A stretch of DNA of 64,000 nt from Oceanospirillum linum (GCF_900182785.1 NZ_FXTS01000002.1:124001-188000), one strand, 5' to 3'; shown: positions 8,402 through 18,147, counted from the first letter of the stretch. A program made the numbers and translations. The notes: generated by a model not told the origin, from the letters alone.

Positions 8402-9360
8402 TGCGCCTAATCGGATCTGCAGTAGCAAAATATATGATTTGGGTTGCGGCTATTGCGCTGGCTCTGACCTTTTTGTTTTTACATTCAGGCCTGGATTTTG
8501 ACTACATTATTCCTAAGAGATTTAGCCGCCTGATTGCAATGATCATTGGAGGTGTCTGCATTGCTTGGTCTGCCATTATCTTTCAGACGCTTACAGGTAA
8601 CCGAATTCTGACACCCGCTATCATGGGGTATGAGGCCGTTTATCTGCTGTTCCAATCTTTACTGATATTACTAATGGGTACGAAGAGCCTGACTGTACTT
8701 GGGGAAAACAGCAATTTTGTACTCTCTATTATTCTAATGCTCAGTTACTCATGGTCTGTACACCGTTGGCTGTTTTTTGATGGGCGAAATAATGTGTATT
8801 TTCTGCTGCTGACAGGATTAGTACTGACTGTAGTGATTAGTACTTTTACACAGTTTATCCAGTTTAGGGTTAGTCCCGGTGAATTTTCTGTACTACTTGG
8901 ATATAGCCAAGCCTCCTTTGCAACAGTCGGAGCTGTACAGCTGCTGATCTCAGCTGCTGCGGTCATTATGGTTTGTCTTTTGGGATACAGAAGTTTTCCG
9001 GAATTGGATGTAATTTCACTTGGACGGGAGCACGCCATATCTCTGGGGATTGATTATCAACATACAGTGCGCCTGCACTTTGCTCTGATCGCCATTCTTG
9101 TTGCGGTTTCTACCAGTTTGCTTGGGCCAACGGCTTTTATGGGGGTCTTCGTTGCGAATATGGCCTACGCATTAGCTCGGAACTACCGGCATCGAGCTGT
9201 TTTACCGACAGGCTGCGCTATTGCGGTTGTTATCTTTATTCTCGCACAGCTCGCCGTTGAGCATATTTTTAACTACAGAACTACCGTCGGTATTCTGGTT
9301 AATCTGGTATGTGGTGTCTGGTTTCTGATTCTGATGGTTCGCACCCGAGGCACGGTATGA
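8398..9360 (+). CDS. Iron-siderophore ABC transporter permease, FecCD family (FatC/CeuC-like)
   Basis: The second permease subunit, 320 residues, with about nine or ten membrane segments. IPKRFSRLIAMIIGGVCIAW near the N-terminus and LGPTAFMGVFVANMAYALAR near residue 245 match the FecCD family. The ATG at 8398 overlaps the previous stop; an ATG at 8401 is equally possible. The 3' end overlaps the ATPase start in ATGA. It completes the membrane channel with the upstream permease. Confidence 0.92.
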   Translation: MMRLIGSAVAKYMIWVAAIALALTFLFLHSGLDFDYIIPKRFSRLIAMIIGGVCIAWSAIIFQTLTGNRILTPAIMGYEAVYLLFQSLLILLMGTKSLTVLGENSNFVLSIILMLSYSWSVHRWLFFDGRNNVYFLLLTGLVLTVVISTFTQFIQFRVSPGEFSVLLGYSQASFATVGAVQLLISAAAVIMVCLLGYRSFPELDVISLGREHAISLGIDYQHTVRLHFALIAILVAVSTSLLGPTAFMGVFVANMAYALARNYRHRAVLPTGCAIAVVIFILAQLAVEHIFNYRTTVGILVNLVCGVWFLILMVRTRGTV

Positions 9361-10133
9361 TCAGTGTTAATAAACTCTTTAAAACGTATGGCAAGAAAAC
9401 AGTTGTTTCGGATGTTGGTGCCCATTTTCCAGCTCATAAGCTGACATCACTTATTGGCCCTAATGGTGCTGGGAAAACCTCATTATTAATGATGATTGCA
9501 CGACTACTAGAGCCGACTCATGGTGACATTTTTCTGAACGGAAACAGCATATTTAATATCCGTCCTGCAGATTACGCTAAAAAAGTGGCAACGCTGCGTC
9601 AGGCCCCCGGTTTTAACTTGCGCCTCACTGTAAGTGAATTAGTAGCTTTTGGACGTTTCCCCTACAGTCGTGGAGTGCTCACCACTGAAGACTATCGAGT
9701 GATTGATGAGGCGATTGAGTTCCTGTCACTTGGGACGTTGCGTGACGCTTATCTGGATGAAATTAGTGGAGGACAGAGGCAGATGGCATTTCTGGCGATG
9801 ACCATTGCTCAGCAAACAGACTGTTTATTGCTGGATGAGCCGTTAAATAACCTCGATATCAAACATGCTGTGCAGATTATGAGTGCATTGCGCCGATTGT
9901 GCGATGAGCAAGGCCGTACGGTGATCCTTGTGGTGCATGACCTTAACTTTGCAGCTAACTATTCAGACCATATTGTGGCCATGAAGGAGGGAAGGGTTCA
10001 TTACTCCGGGAGTGTCGAAAATGTTGTGAAGAAAAACTGTCTGCAGGATTTATATGAGCTGAATTTTCGGATTGCTCGCAGTGAGCAAGGGTATCTATGT
10101 AACTATTTCAAACCATCAGGAGAATTGAAATGA
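9357..10133 (+). CDS. Iron-siderophore ABC transporter ATP-binding protein (FatE/CeuD-like)
   Basis: The cytoplasmic ATPase that drives the two FecCD permeases; 258 residues. The ATG at 9357 is chosen because it overlaps the previous TGA and gives a normal start, MISVNKLFKTYGKK; an earlier in-frame start would only add permease codons. Walker A is GPNGAGKTS, the signature is ISGGQRQMAF, Walker B is CLLLDEPLNNLD, and the H-loop is in VVHDLNFAANYSD. The stop overlaps the ATG of the binding protein. Confidence 0.94.
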   Translation: MISVNKLFKTYGKKTVVSDVGAHFPAHKLTSLIGPNGAGKTSLLMMIARLLEPTHGDIFLNGNSIFNIRPADYAKKVATLRQAPGFNLRLTVSELVAFGRFPYSRGVLTTEDYRVIDEAIEFLSLGTLRDAYLDEISGGQRQMAFLAMTIAQQTDCLLLDEPLNNLDIKHAVQIMSALRRLCDEQGRTVILVVHDLNFAANYSDHIVAMKEGRVHYSGSVENVVKKNCLQDLYELNFRIARSEQGYLCNYFKPSGELK

Positions 10134-11134
10134 CGTGTAATATCAAGCTTAGGGCTTGGGGCTTGCCTGTGTTGTTGGTTGTTTTTGCTGTACTACAGGG
10201 CTGTGACCAGAAGGCTATTGAAGCAACACAGGAGCCTTTGTCCCTGGGCGGCACTCAGGTTGAGTCTGCATCCTATGAAACCGTCACAGTAAAGCACAAG
10301 TTAGGAACTACAGTAATTGATAAGTTACCTCAACGGGTTGTTGCTCTTGACATGAATGATGTCGATTTTCTTGATCAGTTGGGGATACCGGTTGCCGGTA
10401 TGCCTAAGGATTTTGTTCCGCACTTTCTTTCACAATATAAAGAGGCGCCTCAGGTCGAAGATACCGGGGCTATAGTGGCACCAAATCTTGAGCGGGTGCA
10501 TATGGCTAAGCCTGATCTTATTCTGATTACGTCACTCCAGGCTAAATACTATAAGGAATTGAGCGAAATCGCGCCGACAATTCACTTTGATGTGGACTAT
10601 CGTAACAGCGAAACCAGCCATATTGAGGTTATTAAAGAGCACCTGATAACACTGGGGCAGATTTTTAATAAAGAGAAGCTGGCGCATAAGAAGGCAGCTG
10701 AGCTGGATGCGAGGGTTGCGGAAGCTAAGAGAGTCACGCTTTCTCGCCCTGAGAAAGCACTTATCGTGCTTCATAACAATGGTGCCTTCAATTCATTCGG
10801 GGTGCGGTCCCGTTATGGCTTTGTTTTTAATGCGTTGGGGGTGATGCCAGCGAGCCCAGTTAATGAGGCTGGTTTACATGGTCAGCCAGTATCCAGTGAG
10901 TTTATCAGGCAGGCAAACCCCGATGTGATTTACATCATCGATCGGACTGCCGTAATGGAGCATCGCCAGCCTCTTAATGCAGATACTCTGAGTAATCCTC
11001 TACTGCGACAAACGACAGCGTGGAAAAATAATCGTGTGATCTTCGCAGACCCTGAAGCTTGGTACATTACCGCCGCCAGTTTGAATTCAATGAAGCTGAT
11101 TATTAACGATGTTATTAAAGGCTATGACCAATAA
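10130..11134 (+). CDS. Siderophore-binding lipoprotein (CeuE/FatB-like)
   Basis: A periplasmic binding protein of cluster A-II that delivers ferric siderophore to the FecCD complex. The signal ends in a lipobox, VLQGC, with Cys25 as lipid site. The mature domain has RVVALDMNDVDFLDQLGIPV and the two-lobe fold. His250 in LHGQPVSSEF and Tyr312 in PEAWYIT lie at the places of the His and Tyr that coordinate iron directly in CeuE when it binds tetradentate catecholates. That points to catecholate breakdown products or bis-catecholates as ligands, by analogy. AGGAG lies upstream of the ATG. Confidence 0.9.
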   Translation: MTCNIKLRAWGLPVLLVVFAVLQGCDQKAIEATQEPLSLGGTQVESASYETVTVKHKLGTTVIDKLPQRVVALDMNDVDFLDQLGIPVAGMPKDFVPHFLSQYKEAPQVEDTGAIVAPNLERVHMAKPDLILITSLQAKYYKELSEIAPTIHFDVDYRNSETSHIEVIKEHLITLGQIFNKEKLAHKKAAELDARVAEAKRVTLSRPEKALIVLHNNGAFNSFGVRSRYGFVFNALGVMPASPVNEAGLHGQPVSSEFIRQANPDVIYIIDRTAVMEHRQPLNADTLSNPLLRQTTAWKNNRVIFADPEAWYITAASLNSMKLIINDVIKGYDQ

Positions 11135-11257
11135 GGATTACTTTATATTTTTTTGGGTTTTTTATTGATAATACTTACTACTATCATTTGCTTTAGCTTT
11201 TATTTTCAATATTTTGTGATACGAAAAACAGCCATCCTATATTTAAAGGAGTTTGAA

Positions 11258-13523
11258 ATGATTCGACCTTTCCGTCCTGTAGCTTCGCCTCTTGATGACG
11301 TAGCCTTATCCTCAAAGGGGTGTGGTAAAACAGTTACAAAGAAAGCACTGCTGCTGGGGGCTTTTCTTAGTGCTTTGACAATTACTAATTCTCAGGCCGT
11401 TGCTCAGACAGAGTCTACGGATACTCAGGGCATACAGGATTCCCCTGATACATCTGATGCATCTGGTTCAACGGTATTGTCCCCGGTTAAGGTATTTGGG
11501 GATGAGAATGGATCCAAGGTTAATTACGCCGGAGGACAAGTATCTTCTGAGGGGCATATGGGGTTTCTTGGCGATAGTGACTTTATGGAAACACCATTCT
11601 CCACAATTACTTATACTGATAAGTTTATTGCAGATCAGCAAGCTATGGATATTCAGGATGTGATCTCTAAGACTGACCCTACTGTGTTCAAGAGTGGTAT
11701 TTCAGGAGAAAGTAATGAGAGCTATACAATCCGAGGTTTACCTTCCAGCGTAGGTGATGTGACGGTTAACGGTTTGGCTGGAATGGCAGGTTATTATCGC
11801 AGTTCACCTGAAATGTTTGAGCGTGTTGAGGTGCTTAGAGGGCCATCAGCCTTGTTAAGTGGTATGCCGCCGAAGGGATCGGCAGGGGGGGGCTATCAAT
11901 CTTGTCACTAAGCGTGCAGGAGAGGAGGCGCTAACCCGTTTGACAGGAAGCTATACGTCAGACTCGAATTTTGGTGGACATATAGATCTTGGTCGGCGCT
12001 TTGGTGAAAATCAGCAGTTTGGTATGCGCTTTAATGGCTCATACCGTGATGGTGAAGTCGCGGTAAATAAACAAGATAAAACTGCGAAGCAGGTCGCTTT
12101 GGGGCTTGATTGGCACGACGAGCGGACACGGATATCTGTTGATTTATACCAAAGCCAGGATCGTATGTACGGCATGACCCGAGGTATTACTCTTGCACCG
12201 GGTGTATCTCTGCCGAAGACTCCTGACCCCGATGTGTCATTCAATCCGCCTTGGGCATTTTATGATACTAACGATACAGGCGCGATGCTACAAGGCGAGT
12301 ATGACTTAACCGCTCGGCTGATGGCTTATGCCTCAGTGGGTATTAGCAGAACGGAATTTGATTCCAATATGGGGACACTTAATGTCGTTAATGAAGAAGG
12401 CGATTTTACGACCAATTTCAGCGGTGTTTCAGATGAAATGGAGCGACAGTCTGCTGAAGTTGGTTTAAAAGGTAAGCTGAAAACAGGTTCAGTCGGTCAT
12501 CAGTTTGCCATTAATGCCACAAGCTACAGTGAAGACTATGATCTCAGTGGTTTTAGAAACCTGCTACCGGAGGCTTGGGAGTCTAATATTTATAACCCTG
12601 TTTGGGGGGCGGAGCCTATGCTTCCTTCACCTATACCTGAGATTACTCATACGGAAACCCGTTTGAGTAGTTTTGGAGCTGCCGATACTTTAGCTTTTGC
12701 CGATAACTCAGTGCTATTAACTGTGGGAGTACGACATCAGAAAGTTATCAATGAAAGCTTTTTGTCCGCAACAGGGGCACGGTTAGGCACTCGTTATGAC
12801 GAGAGTGCTACAACTCCAGCTGCAGCAGTTTTGTTTAAAGCTAATGATTATCTCTCTTTCTATGCTAACTATATTGAAGGTTTAAGTCAGGGGTCTACAG
12901 CACCTAATACGGCAGAGAATGCAGGTGAGGTTTTTGAGCCCTATAAAACGAAACAGAAAGAGATCGGCTTGAAGTTAGACATGGGTTCATTTGCTCATAC
13001 ACTGAGTGCTTATGATATCAAGCGACCAAGTGGTTACACTGACCCTGTTACCAATATATTTTCTTTTGGCGGCGAACAACGAAATAAAGGCGTGGAGTGG
13101 GGCTTCTTCGGCTCACCAGTGCGTGATATTCGTTTAATGGGCGGTATTGTTTTTTCGGAGGCTGAAGTAACAAAATCCTCTGATACGAATCTTGAGGGTA
13201 AGCAAGCTACAGGTGTGCCAAAATGGCAAGCCAAGCTGGGAGTGGAGTGGGATATCCCTAAATCAAGCGGGTTAACACTGACCGGCAATGCATCGTCAGC
13301 CTCAAAGCAGTATATTAATGCAGATAACTCTTTGTCTGTTCCTGAGCGCACCGTGTTTGATATCGGTTCTCGATATGTGACCAAGGTTTCAGGGCGACCG
13401 CTGATTGTACGGGCAGCTGTAACTAATGTGACGAATAAGTCCTATTGGGCCAAGCCTCATTTCACAAGTTTAGCCATAGGAGCTCCGCGTACTTTTCAGC
13501 TTTCGGCGACAGTAGATTTCTGA
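11258..13523 (+). pseudogene. TonB-dependent siderophore receptor, frameshifted at a G8 tract
   Basis: An outer-membrane receptor that would import the ferric siderophore for the upstream transporter. The ATG at 11258 has AAGGAG 6 bases before it. A long signal peptide ends near AVAQTES. The plug domain has the YTIRGLPSS segment and VEVLRGPSALLSGMPP. Then the frame breaks at eight G (11885-11892): family proteins read GSAGGAINLVTKR here, which needs six G (nine would also restore the frame). The second part is an intact beta-barrel ending in aromatic F (LSATVDF). As written, the first frame stops about 20 bases after the tract. It could be a real mutation, a phase-variable tract or a sequencing error. 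Confidence 0.85.
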
Positions 13524-13555
13524 ATACATAAGTCAACTTCTGGCTGATTGATTGC

Positions 13556-13587
13556 AATGCCTTCCGGTTTCGGGAGGCATTTTTTTT
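13556..13587 (+). terminator. Rho-independent terminator of the siderophore operon
   Basis: AATGCCTTCC (13556-13565) pairs with GGGAGGCATT (13572-13581) with one wobble and a 6-base loop, followed by a run of T to 13587. It lies 33 bases after the TonB receptor stop and closes the 3895-13523 operon. Confidence 0.85.
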
Positions 13588-13672
13588 GCCGGAAATTTTG
13601 TGGAAATAGCCACTTTTCAGAAGAGGCAAAGGGACTGTATGATACCTCTGTTTTTACTAAGCAGGAAAAATT

Positions 13673-13843
13673 ATGCCTCTTGAAACAGCACCGGACCACA
13701 TTAAGCTGGCGGTGGACCTGATTGAAATTCTGGAAACGAATGGTATTGATAATCGCACCGCTGAGTTGGCGCTGGAAGTTGTTTTAAAGGATCTCAGGGC
13801 TAAGGCCGCGGTGCAACAGTTACCGGATTCTGACAAATTCTGA
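13673..13843 (+). CDS. ybaM: YbaM family small protein (DUF2496)
   Basis: A 56-residue protein beginning MPLETAPDHIKLAVDLIEIL and continuing with ALEVVLKDLRAKA, which matches E. coli YbaM (53 residues) along its length. It has a GCAGGA ribosome site 7 bases before the ATG. It is a soluble, probably helical protein whose function is not established. It stands alone between the receptor terminator and the diguanylate cyclase gene. Confidence 0.85.
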   Translation: MPLETAPDHIKLAVDLIEILETNGIDNRTAELALEVVLKDLRAKAAVQQLPDSDKF

Positions 13844-13936
13844 CATCAGGAATTGATTGACTACTAACCTTATTCTCAGCAGGTTAGACTCTTTCGGTTA
13901 ATACAAGGCCCCTCCCTTGAAATACAGGTTTAATCC

Positions 13937-15089
13937 ATGCCAACAGAAAAACGCCTGAACCGCCTCTTGTTCTTTCTACTGGGTAGTAAGCTCTCTCCTT
14001 ACCAGCATATTCATCATGGTGTTCTTCTTATTGGCGGTTTTGGTTACCTGGCTTGTAGTATCTTTAATGCAGTGTTTCAGACGGCAGATGTGATTCTGTC
14101 TTATGTTCAGTTCAGCCTGTTTGTTCTGATTATATTGGTTTGGTACCGGTCTCGTTTCCATAATCAGTATCGCCGAATGGCCATAGTTTTTATGTTTATT
14201 ATGGTACTTGTTGCTTTGCCCGTTAACTGGATCTATAACGCTGGTTTGGCGGGGCCAACCTACTTCCTTAACCTTTGTACTCTAGCCTATATAGGCGTGG
14301 CATTTCGTGATTTCGGCGTCTATCGGAAAATAGGAATTGCCCTGGTTATTACAATTCCATTACTTATGGTGTGGTTTGATTTAACTCAGCCGGAGATGAT
14401 CTATAGCTATCCCAGTGAGCTTGCAAGGGCTTTGGACTTAAGTTTCAGCTTTGTTGTTACAGCTATTTTATTGTTACTGATGATGGGCAGCTATTCCCGG
14501 CGCTACCGGTTAGAGCGTGATAAAGCAGAGCACTTGGCTAAACGGCTTCGTGTTTTGTCCGAGCAGGATCCTCTGACAGGTTTATATAACAGGCGTGCGA
14601 TGGATCGTTATCTGGATAATCTGGCGAGTACCGGTTCAGTTTTTACTTTAGCGATGCTTGATCTTGACCGTTTTAAGAAATTAAATGACCTGCATGGCCA
14701 TAGCTATGGGGATGAAGTGCTTTGTTTGTATTCAGAAGAGTTAAGCCGTTTAGCGATGGATAACAACGGGATTGCGGTAAGGTTGGGGGGGGGAGGAGTT
14801 TGTCCTAGTTCTTCCATTGCCGGAGGCTGAGGCCACAGATGAAGTTCTGGCTTTATCAACTCGTTTGCAGGCGTTGTCGTTGAAGCACGGTGTTGTAACC
14901 TTTAGCGCTGGTGTTGCCGAACGTTATGAGAATGAAAAGCGGGATCATCTGTTGAGACGTGTTGACCATCTTTTATACGCGGCAAAAGAGGCTGGACGGG
15001 ATCGGGTCTTTGCTGCGCAATCCTACCCGGAGCATAAAGAGCCGGTCGCTTGCTCTGAGGTTGATTTTCAGTGTAAACCCATTGAATAA
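13937..15089 (+). pseudogene. Membrane diguanylate cyclase, frameshifted inside the GGEEF motif
   Basis: It would make cyclic di-GMP at the inner membrane. About six predicted membrane helices fill residues 25-190, followed by a linker and a GGDEF domain starting RVLSEQDPLTGLYNRRAMD with LDLDRFKKLND. The frame breaks at nine G (14785-14793), exactly where LGGEEF should be read; seven G would restore GGEEFVLVLP. The remaining frame runs from there to 15089 and contains the rest of the domain (FSAGVAERYE, VDHLLYAAKEAGRDRV). As written the product lacks the active-site loop and would be inactive. A weak hairpin at 15134-15150 follows. It may be a sequencing error. Confidence 0.85.
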
Positions 15090-15194
15090 TTCTCTTTAAA
15101 ACGCCTACCACTTTGTCTTAATGTGACTCGCGAAGCCTATCTGTTAGGCTAAGTATTTTGTTATACGTTTTCTGGCTTTTTCAGGTGAAATGCT

Positions 15195-15878
15195 TTGATC
15201 TCTCGATTACCTAAATGGGTAGAAGCTGGTGCTTTTGTGCTGGCTTTTATTGCTGGTTCGGTTAATGCGGTTGGCCTACTGGGCTTTAAGCATCAGGCCG
15301 TGTCCCATGTGTCGGGGACAGCAACTCTGCTGGGCACCTTGTTGGCAGACTCTCCTCTGGATGCTTTACATTTGGCCGGAGTGATTGTTAGTTTTCTTTT
15401 GGGAGCAATGCTTTCCGGCTTGCTGCTGAATGGTAACTCCCTGAAGCTGGGCCGACACTATGATTCTCTTCTGTTGATCGAAGCTTTATTTCTGATAGCA
15501 ACACTTTGGTTTCTGAATGAAGGGCAGCTTTATGGTCATTATCTGGCGTCTGCTGCCTGTGGTTTACAGAATGCCCTTGCTACCACCTATAGCGGCGCTG
15601 TTGTGCGCACAACTCACATGTCAGGGATTGTTACTGATCTTGGGATCATGCTGGGGCAGGGGCTTAAAAGGCGAGGGTTTGATAAACGTAAGGCGATACT
15701 GTTTTTACTTTTGATTGCAGGATTTATATCCGGCGGTACTGCCGGAGGATTGCTGTTTGAACGCGTTCACTTTTTTGCCCTGTTGTTACCTGTATCGCTT
15801 TGCCTGATACTGGCACTTATCTATCGCCTGTATCGCTTTAAACGGCGTTTAATTCTTAATCATCAGCGTAGCGCCTGA
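15195..15878 (+). CDS. YoaK family DUF1275 membrane protein
   Basis: A 227-residue inner-membrane protein with about six hydrophobic segments. The family hallmark is seen in AFIAGSVNAVGLLGF near the N-terminus and CGLQNALATTYSGAVVRTTHMSG near the middle. The start is TTG, with AGGTGA 6 bases upstream; the nearby ATG at 15190 is followed by a stop after one codon. The family is widespread and its function is unknown. The C-terminus is short and basic (RLYRFKRRL). Confidence 0.88.
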   Translation: MISRLPKWVEAGAFVLAFIAGSVNAVGLLGFKHQAVSHVSGTATLLGTLLADSPLDALHLAGVIVSFLLGAMLSGLLLNGNSLKLGRHYDSLLLIEALFLIATLWFLNEGQLYGHYLASAACGLQNALATTYSGAVVRTTHMSGIVTDLGIMLGQGLKRRGFDKRKAILFLLLIAGFISGGTAGGLLFERVHFFALLLPVSLCLILALIYRLYRFKRRLILNHQRSA

Positions 15879-15886
15879 TTTTCCGA

Positions 15887-15952
15887 CTGTACCTGCTTAT
15901 CTTTAAAGCTGTACCTACTTATCTTTGAAGCTGTACCTACTTGCCTTTGAAA
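15887..15952. repeat. Three tandem copies of a 22-bp unit at the end of the acyltransferase gene
   Basis: The unit CTGTACCTACTTATCTTTGA-AG occurs at 15887-15908, 15909-15930 and 15931-15952, with one to three differences between copies. The rightmost copy carries the stop codon and last codons of the leftward acyltransferase gene (15937). The other two are copies of that gene end placed downstream of it. In the copy next to DUF1275 the TAG is changed to CAG. Tandem duplication by replication slippage is the simplest origin. Confidence 0.9.
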
Positions 15953-16500
15953 GGAGCGTAAAAAGCTTTGATCTCTTTCAGGTCTTTGTCATAGTCGCCG
16001 GATGCCTGAAAAACCAGGCCAATGCCTCCTCGTTTATTAGGGTAGTCGATAAAGCCCAGTAGCAGAGGAACGTTGGCTCCACAGGCGATATGATAAAAGC
16101 CACTTTTCCATTCACTGACCTTTTTCCGGGTGCCCTCTGGTGCGATAACGATCAATAGCTGTTTTTCAGCTTTAAAACGATCAATCATTGTATCCACCAG
16201 GTTGGTTGAGCGTGTTCGTTCGACGGGAATGCCCCCAAGCCAACGCATCAGTCCGCCAAAAGGAAATCTGAAAATAGATGTTTTCCCCATCCAATAGATT
16301 GGGAGCTTCAACTTAAAAGCCAGCATCAGAGCGTAAGGCAAATCCCAGTTGGTGGTGTGGGGTGCTGCAACAAATACGGCTTTTTCCGGGGTTTTGTGTG
16401 TGTTTGTAACCACTTGCCAGCCTGTTAACTTCAGAACAAGCACTGATATCCCGTATAGCAGATGAGAGATAATGGGAGTGGTGAATATCGTTTTGGGCAT
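15937..16500 (-). CDS. PlsC-like glycerol/lysophospholipid acyltransferase
   Basis: A membrane-associated acyltransferase of 187 residues. The catalytic HxxxxD motif is visible as HTTNWD near residue 48, the substrate motif IPVERTRS follows near residue 93, and APEGTRKK replaces the usual FPEGTR. An N-terminal hydrophobic stretch (ISHLLYGISVLVLKLTGWQ) should anchor it. The protein is shorter than PlsC (about 245) and matches a short family of uncertain acceptor specificity. Its last codons are part of the 22-bp repeat array. Confidence 0.88.
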   Translation of the reverse strand: MPKTIFTTPIISHLLYGISVLVLKLTGWQVVTNTHKTPEKAVFVAAPHTTNWDLPYALMLAFKLKLPIYWMGKTSIFRFPFGGLMRWLGGIPVERTRSTNLVDTMIDRFKAEKQLLIVIAPEGTRKKVSEWKSGFYHIACGANVPLLLGFIDYPNKRGGIGLVFQASGDYDKDLKEIKAFYAPFKGK

Positions 16501-16804
16501 AGGGCTATGAAAATCCGGTTAAGGGTGTCTATTGCAGAGTATATAACCCCGTTATTATAACGACTTACCCAATTGTTTTAAGAGGATAAATAGAAAACAG
16601 ATCCATCACTCTGGCGAATGAATATTGATGGATTTCGAATGACAACTTAAGTTCAGTTTTTGATTGATTTTGTCTGTGCAATTTTTTCATCGCACTGATG
16701 ACATGGGACTCAATAGCCGCAAGGTTCTGGCCTGTAAACAGACTCCAAAGTATGACCAGGGTTGTTTCAGGGGTGAGTCCCATATCATTAGTAAGGAAAA
16801 TACC
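16501..16804. other. Divergent intergenic region, acyltransferase/ndh
   Basis: The 304 bases between divergent genes hold a 13-bp palindrome, CGTTAT-T-ATAACG (16550-16562), just upstream of the acyltransferase. They also hold an inverted repeat, ATCCATCA/TGATGGAT (16601-16608 with 16626-16633). Both could be regulatory. A leftward open frame at 16565-16783 has no ribosome site and was not accepted. Confidence 0.4.
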
Positions 16805-18094
16805 ATGGAACAGATAGTTATTATCGGCGGCGGTGCCGGAGGGCTTGAGTTAGCGACGCAATTAGGTCACCGTTTAGGGCGTAAAGGCAAAGCGAATATT
16901 ACCCTGGTTGATAAGAATCGTACCCATATTTGGAAGCCGCTTTTACATGAGGTTGCTACAGGCTCCCTGGATACCAGTGTCGATGGTGTGGTTTACCATG
17001 CTCATGCGGCCAGACACGGATATATTTTTCAGCTGGGGGAGTTCTGTGACCTGGATGCGGAAAATAAAACGATCACCCTGGCACCCTCTTTTGATAGTGA
17101 AGGCGATCAGGTCCTGCCTGAGCGAAAGCTTAACTACGATAAACTTGTGTTAGCCGTTGGTAGTGTCAGCAATGACTTTGGCACGCCGGGAGTAGCAGAG
17201 CACTGTTATTTTTTAGACTCTCACACTCAGGCTGAGCGCTTTCATCATGGCCTGATCAATAACTTCCTGCGTATTAACCAGAAGGGGACGGCAGATAATC
17301 TTGAGATCGCTATCGTTGGAGGTGGGGCGACTGGTGTTGAGCTTTCAGCTGAGCTGTATCATGTTGCCGATCTTCTGAAGTCCTATGGTTTGCCAAAAAT
17401 GACGACTCAACAACTGAAAATCAGCCTGATTGAAGCGGGTCCACGTATTTTGCCGGCTTTACCTGAGCGTATCTCCCTGGCTGCCCGAAAAGAGCTCATG
17501 CGTCTCGGTGTGAACGTCCGTGAGTCTGTAAGGGTTGCTTCTGCTGTTGCGGACGGTTTTATGACATCGGAGGGCGAGATGATTCAAGCAGATATGATGA
17601 TCTGGGCTGCTGGCGTCAAGGCACCGGACTTTATCCGGCGTTTGAGTGTTTTTCAGACTAATCGCAGTAATCAGATATTGGTGCAGCCGACACTTGAGGC
17701 GAAAGGGGTTGATGATATATGGGTCATTGGTGATTGTTGCGCATGTGAGCAGCCTGATGGTTCCTGGGTGCCGCCCCGGGCTCAATCGGCACACCAGATG
17801 GCAGCATGTGTTCTGGATAATCTTATTGCCCTTACAAAAGGTCATACTCTGAAGCCATATGTTTATCAGGATCATGGCTCTCTGGTGAATCTCAGCCGCT
17901 ATAGTACTGTAGGAAGCCTGATGGGAAACCTCATGGGTAACAGTATGTTTATTGAGGGGCGTATTGCGCGTTTTGTCTATATTTCTCTTTATCGCATGCA
18001 TCAGATTGCGATTCATGGTTGGCCAAAAGCAATTCTGGTGATTCTGGCTGAGAAACTGGGTAAGGTAGTAAGGCCTAAGATGAAATTGCACTGA
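16805..18094 (+). CDS. ndh: Type II NADH:quinone oxidoreductase
   Basis: It oxidises NADH and passes electrons to quinone at the inner membrane without pumping protons. The ATG at 16805 follows AAGGA and gives MEQIVIIGGGAGGLELA, the FAD-binding Rossmann motif. The NADH-binding motif is IAIVGGGATGVELSAEL at about residues 162-178. DDIWVIGDC is the C-terminal FAD contact. The C-terminal helical tail (residues 380-429) provides membrane attachment, as in E. coli Ndh. 429 residues is a normal length. Confidence 0.93.
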   Translation: MEQIVIIGGGAGGLELATQLGHRLGRKGKANITLVDKNRTHIWKPLLHEVATGSLDTSVDGVVYHAHAARHGYIFQLGEFCDLDAENKTITLAPSFDSEGDQVLPERKLNYDKLVLAVGSVSNDFGTPGVAEHCYFLDSHTQAERFHHGLINNFLRINQKGTADNLEIAIVGGGATGVELSAELYHVADLLKSYGLPKMTTQQLKISLIEAGPRILPALPERISLAARKELMRLGVNVRESVRVASAVADGFMTSEGEMIQADMMIWAAGVKAPDFIRRLSVFQTNRSNQILVQPTLEAKGVDDIWVIGDCCACEQPDGSWVPPRAQSAHQMAACVLDNLIALTKGHTLKPYVYQDHGSLVNLSRYSTVGSLMGNLMGNSMFIEGRIARFVYISLYRMHQIAIHGWPKAILVILAEKLGKVVRPKMKLH

Positions 18095-18114
18095 GTGCCA
18101 TACCGCTATTTATA

Positions 18115-18147
18115 CAGAAAAGCGCTGATCTTCAGCGCTTTTTTCTG
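18115..18147 (+). terminator. Rho-independent terminator after ndh
   Basis: AAAAGCGCTGA and TCAGCGCTTTT pair around a 3-base TCT loop, with T continuing to 18144. Confidence 0.85.

Noticed and set aside
11166..11186. TGATA/TATCA pair before the TonB receptor as a Fur box
   Set aside because: It matches the Fur consensus only at its ends; the 11-base centre does not fit, so it is not called.
16565..16783. 72-codon leftward frame between the acyltransferase and ndh
   Set aside because: There is no ribosome site, no family resemblance, and it lies in a promoter region with inverted repeats.
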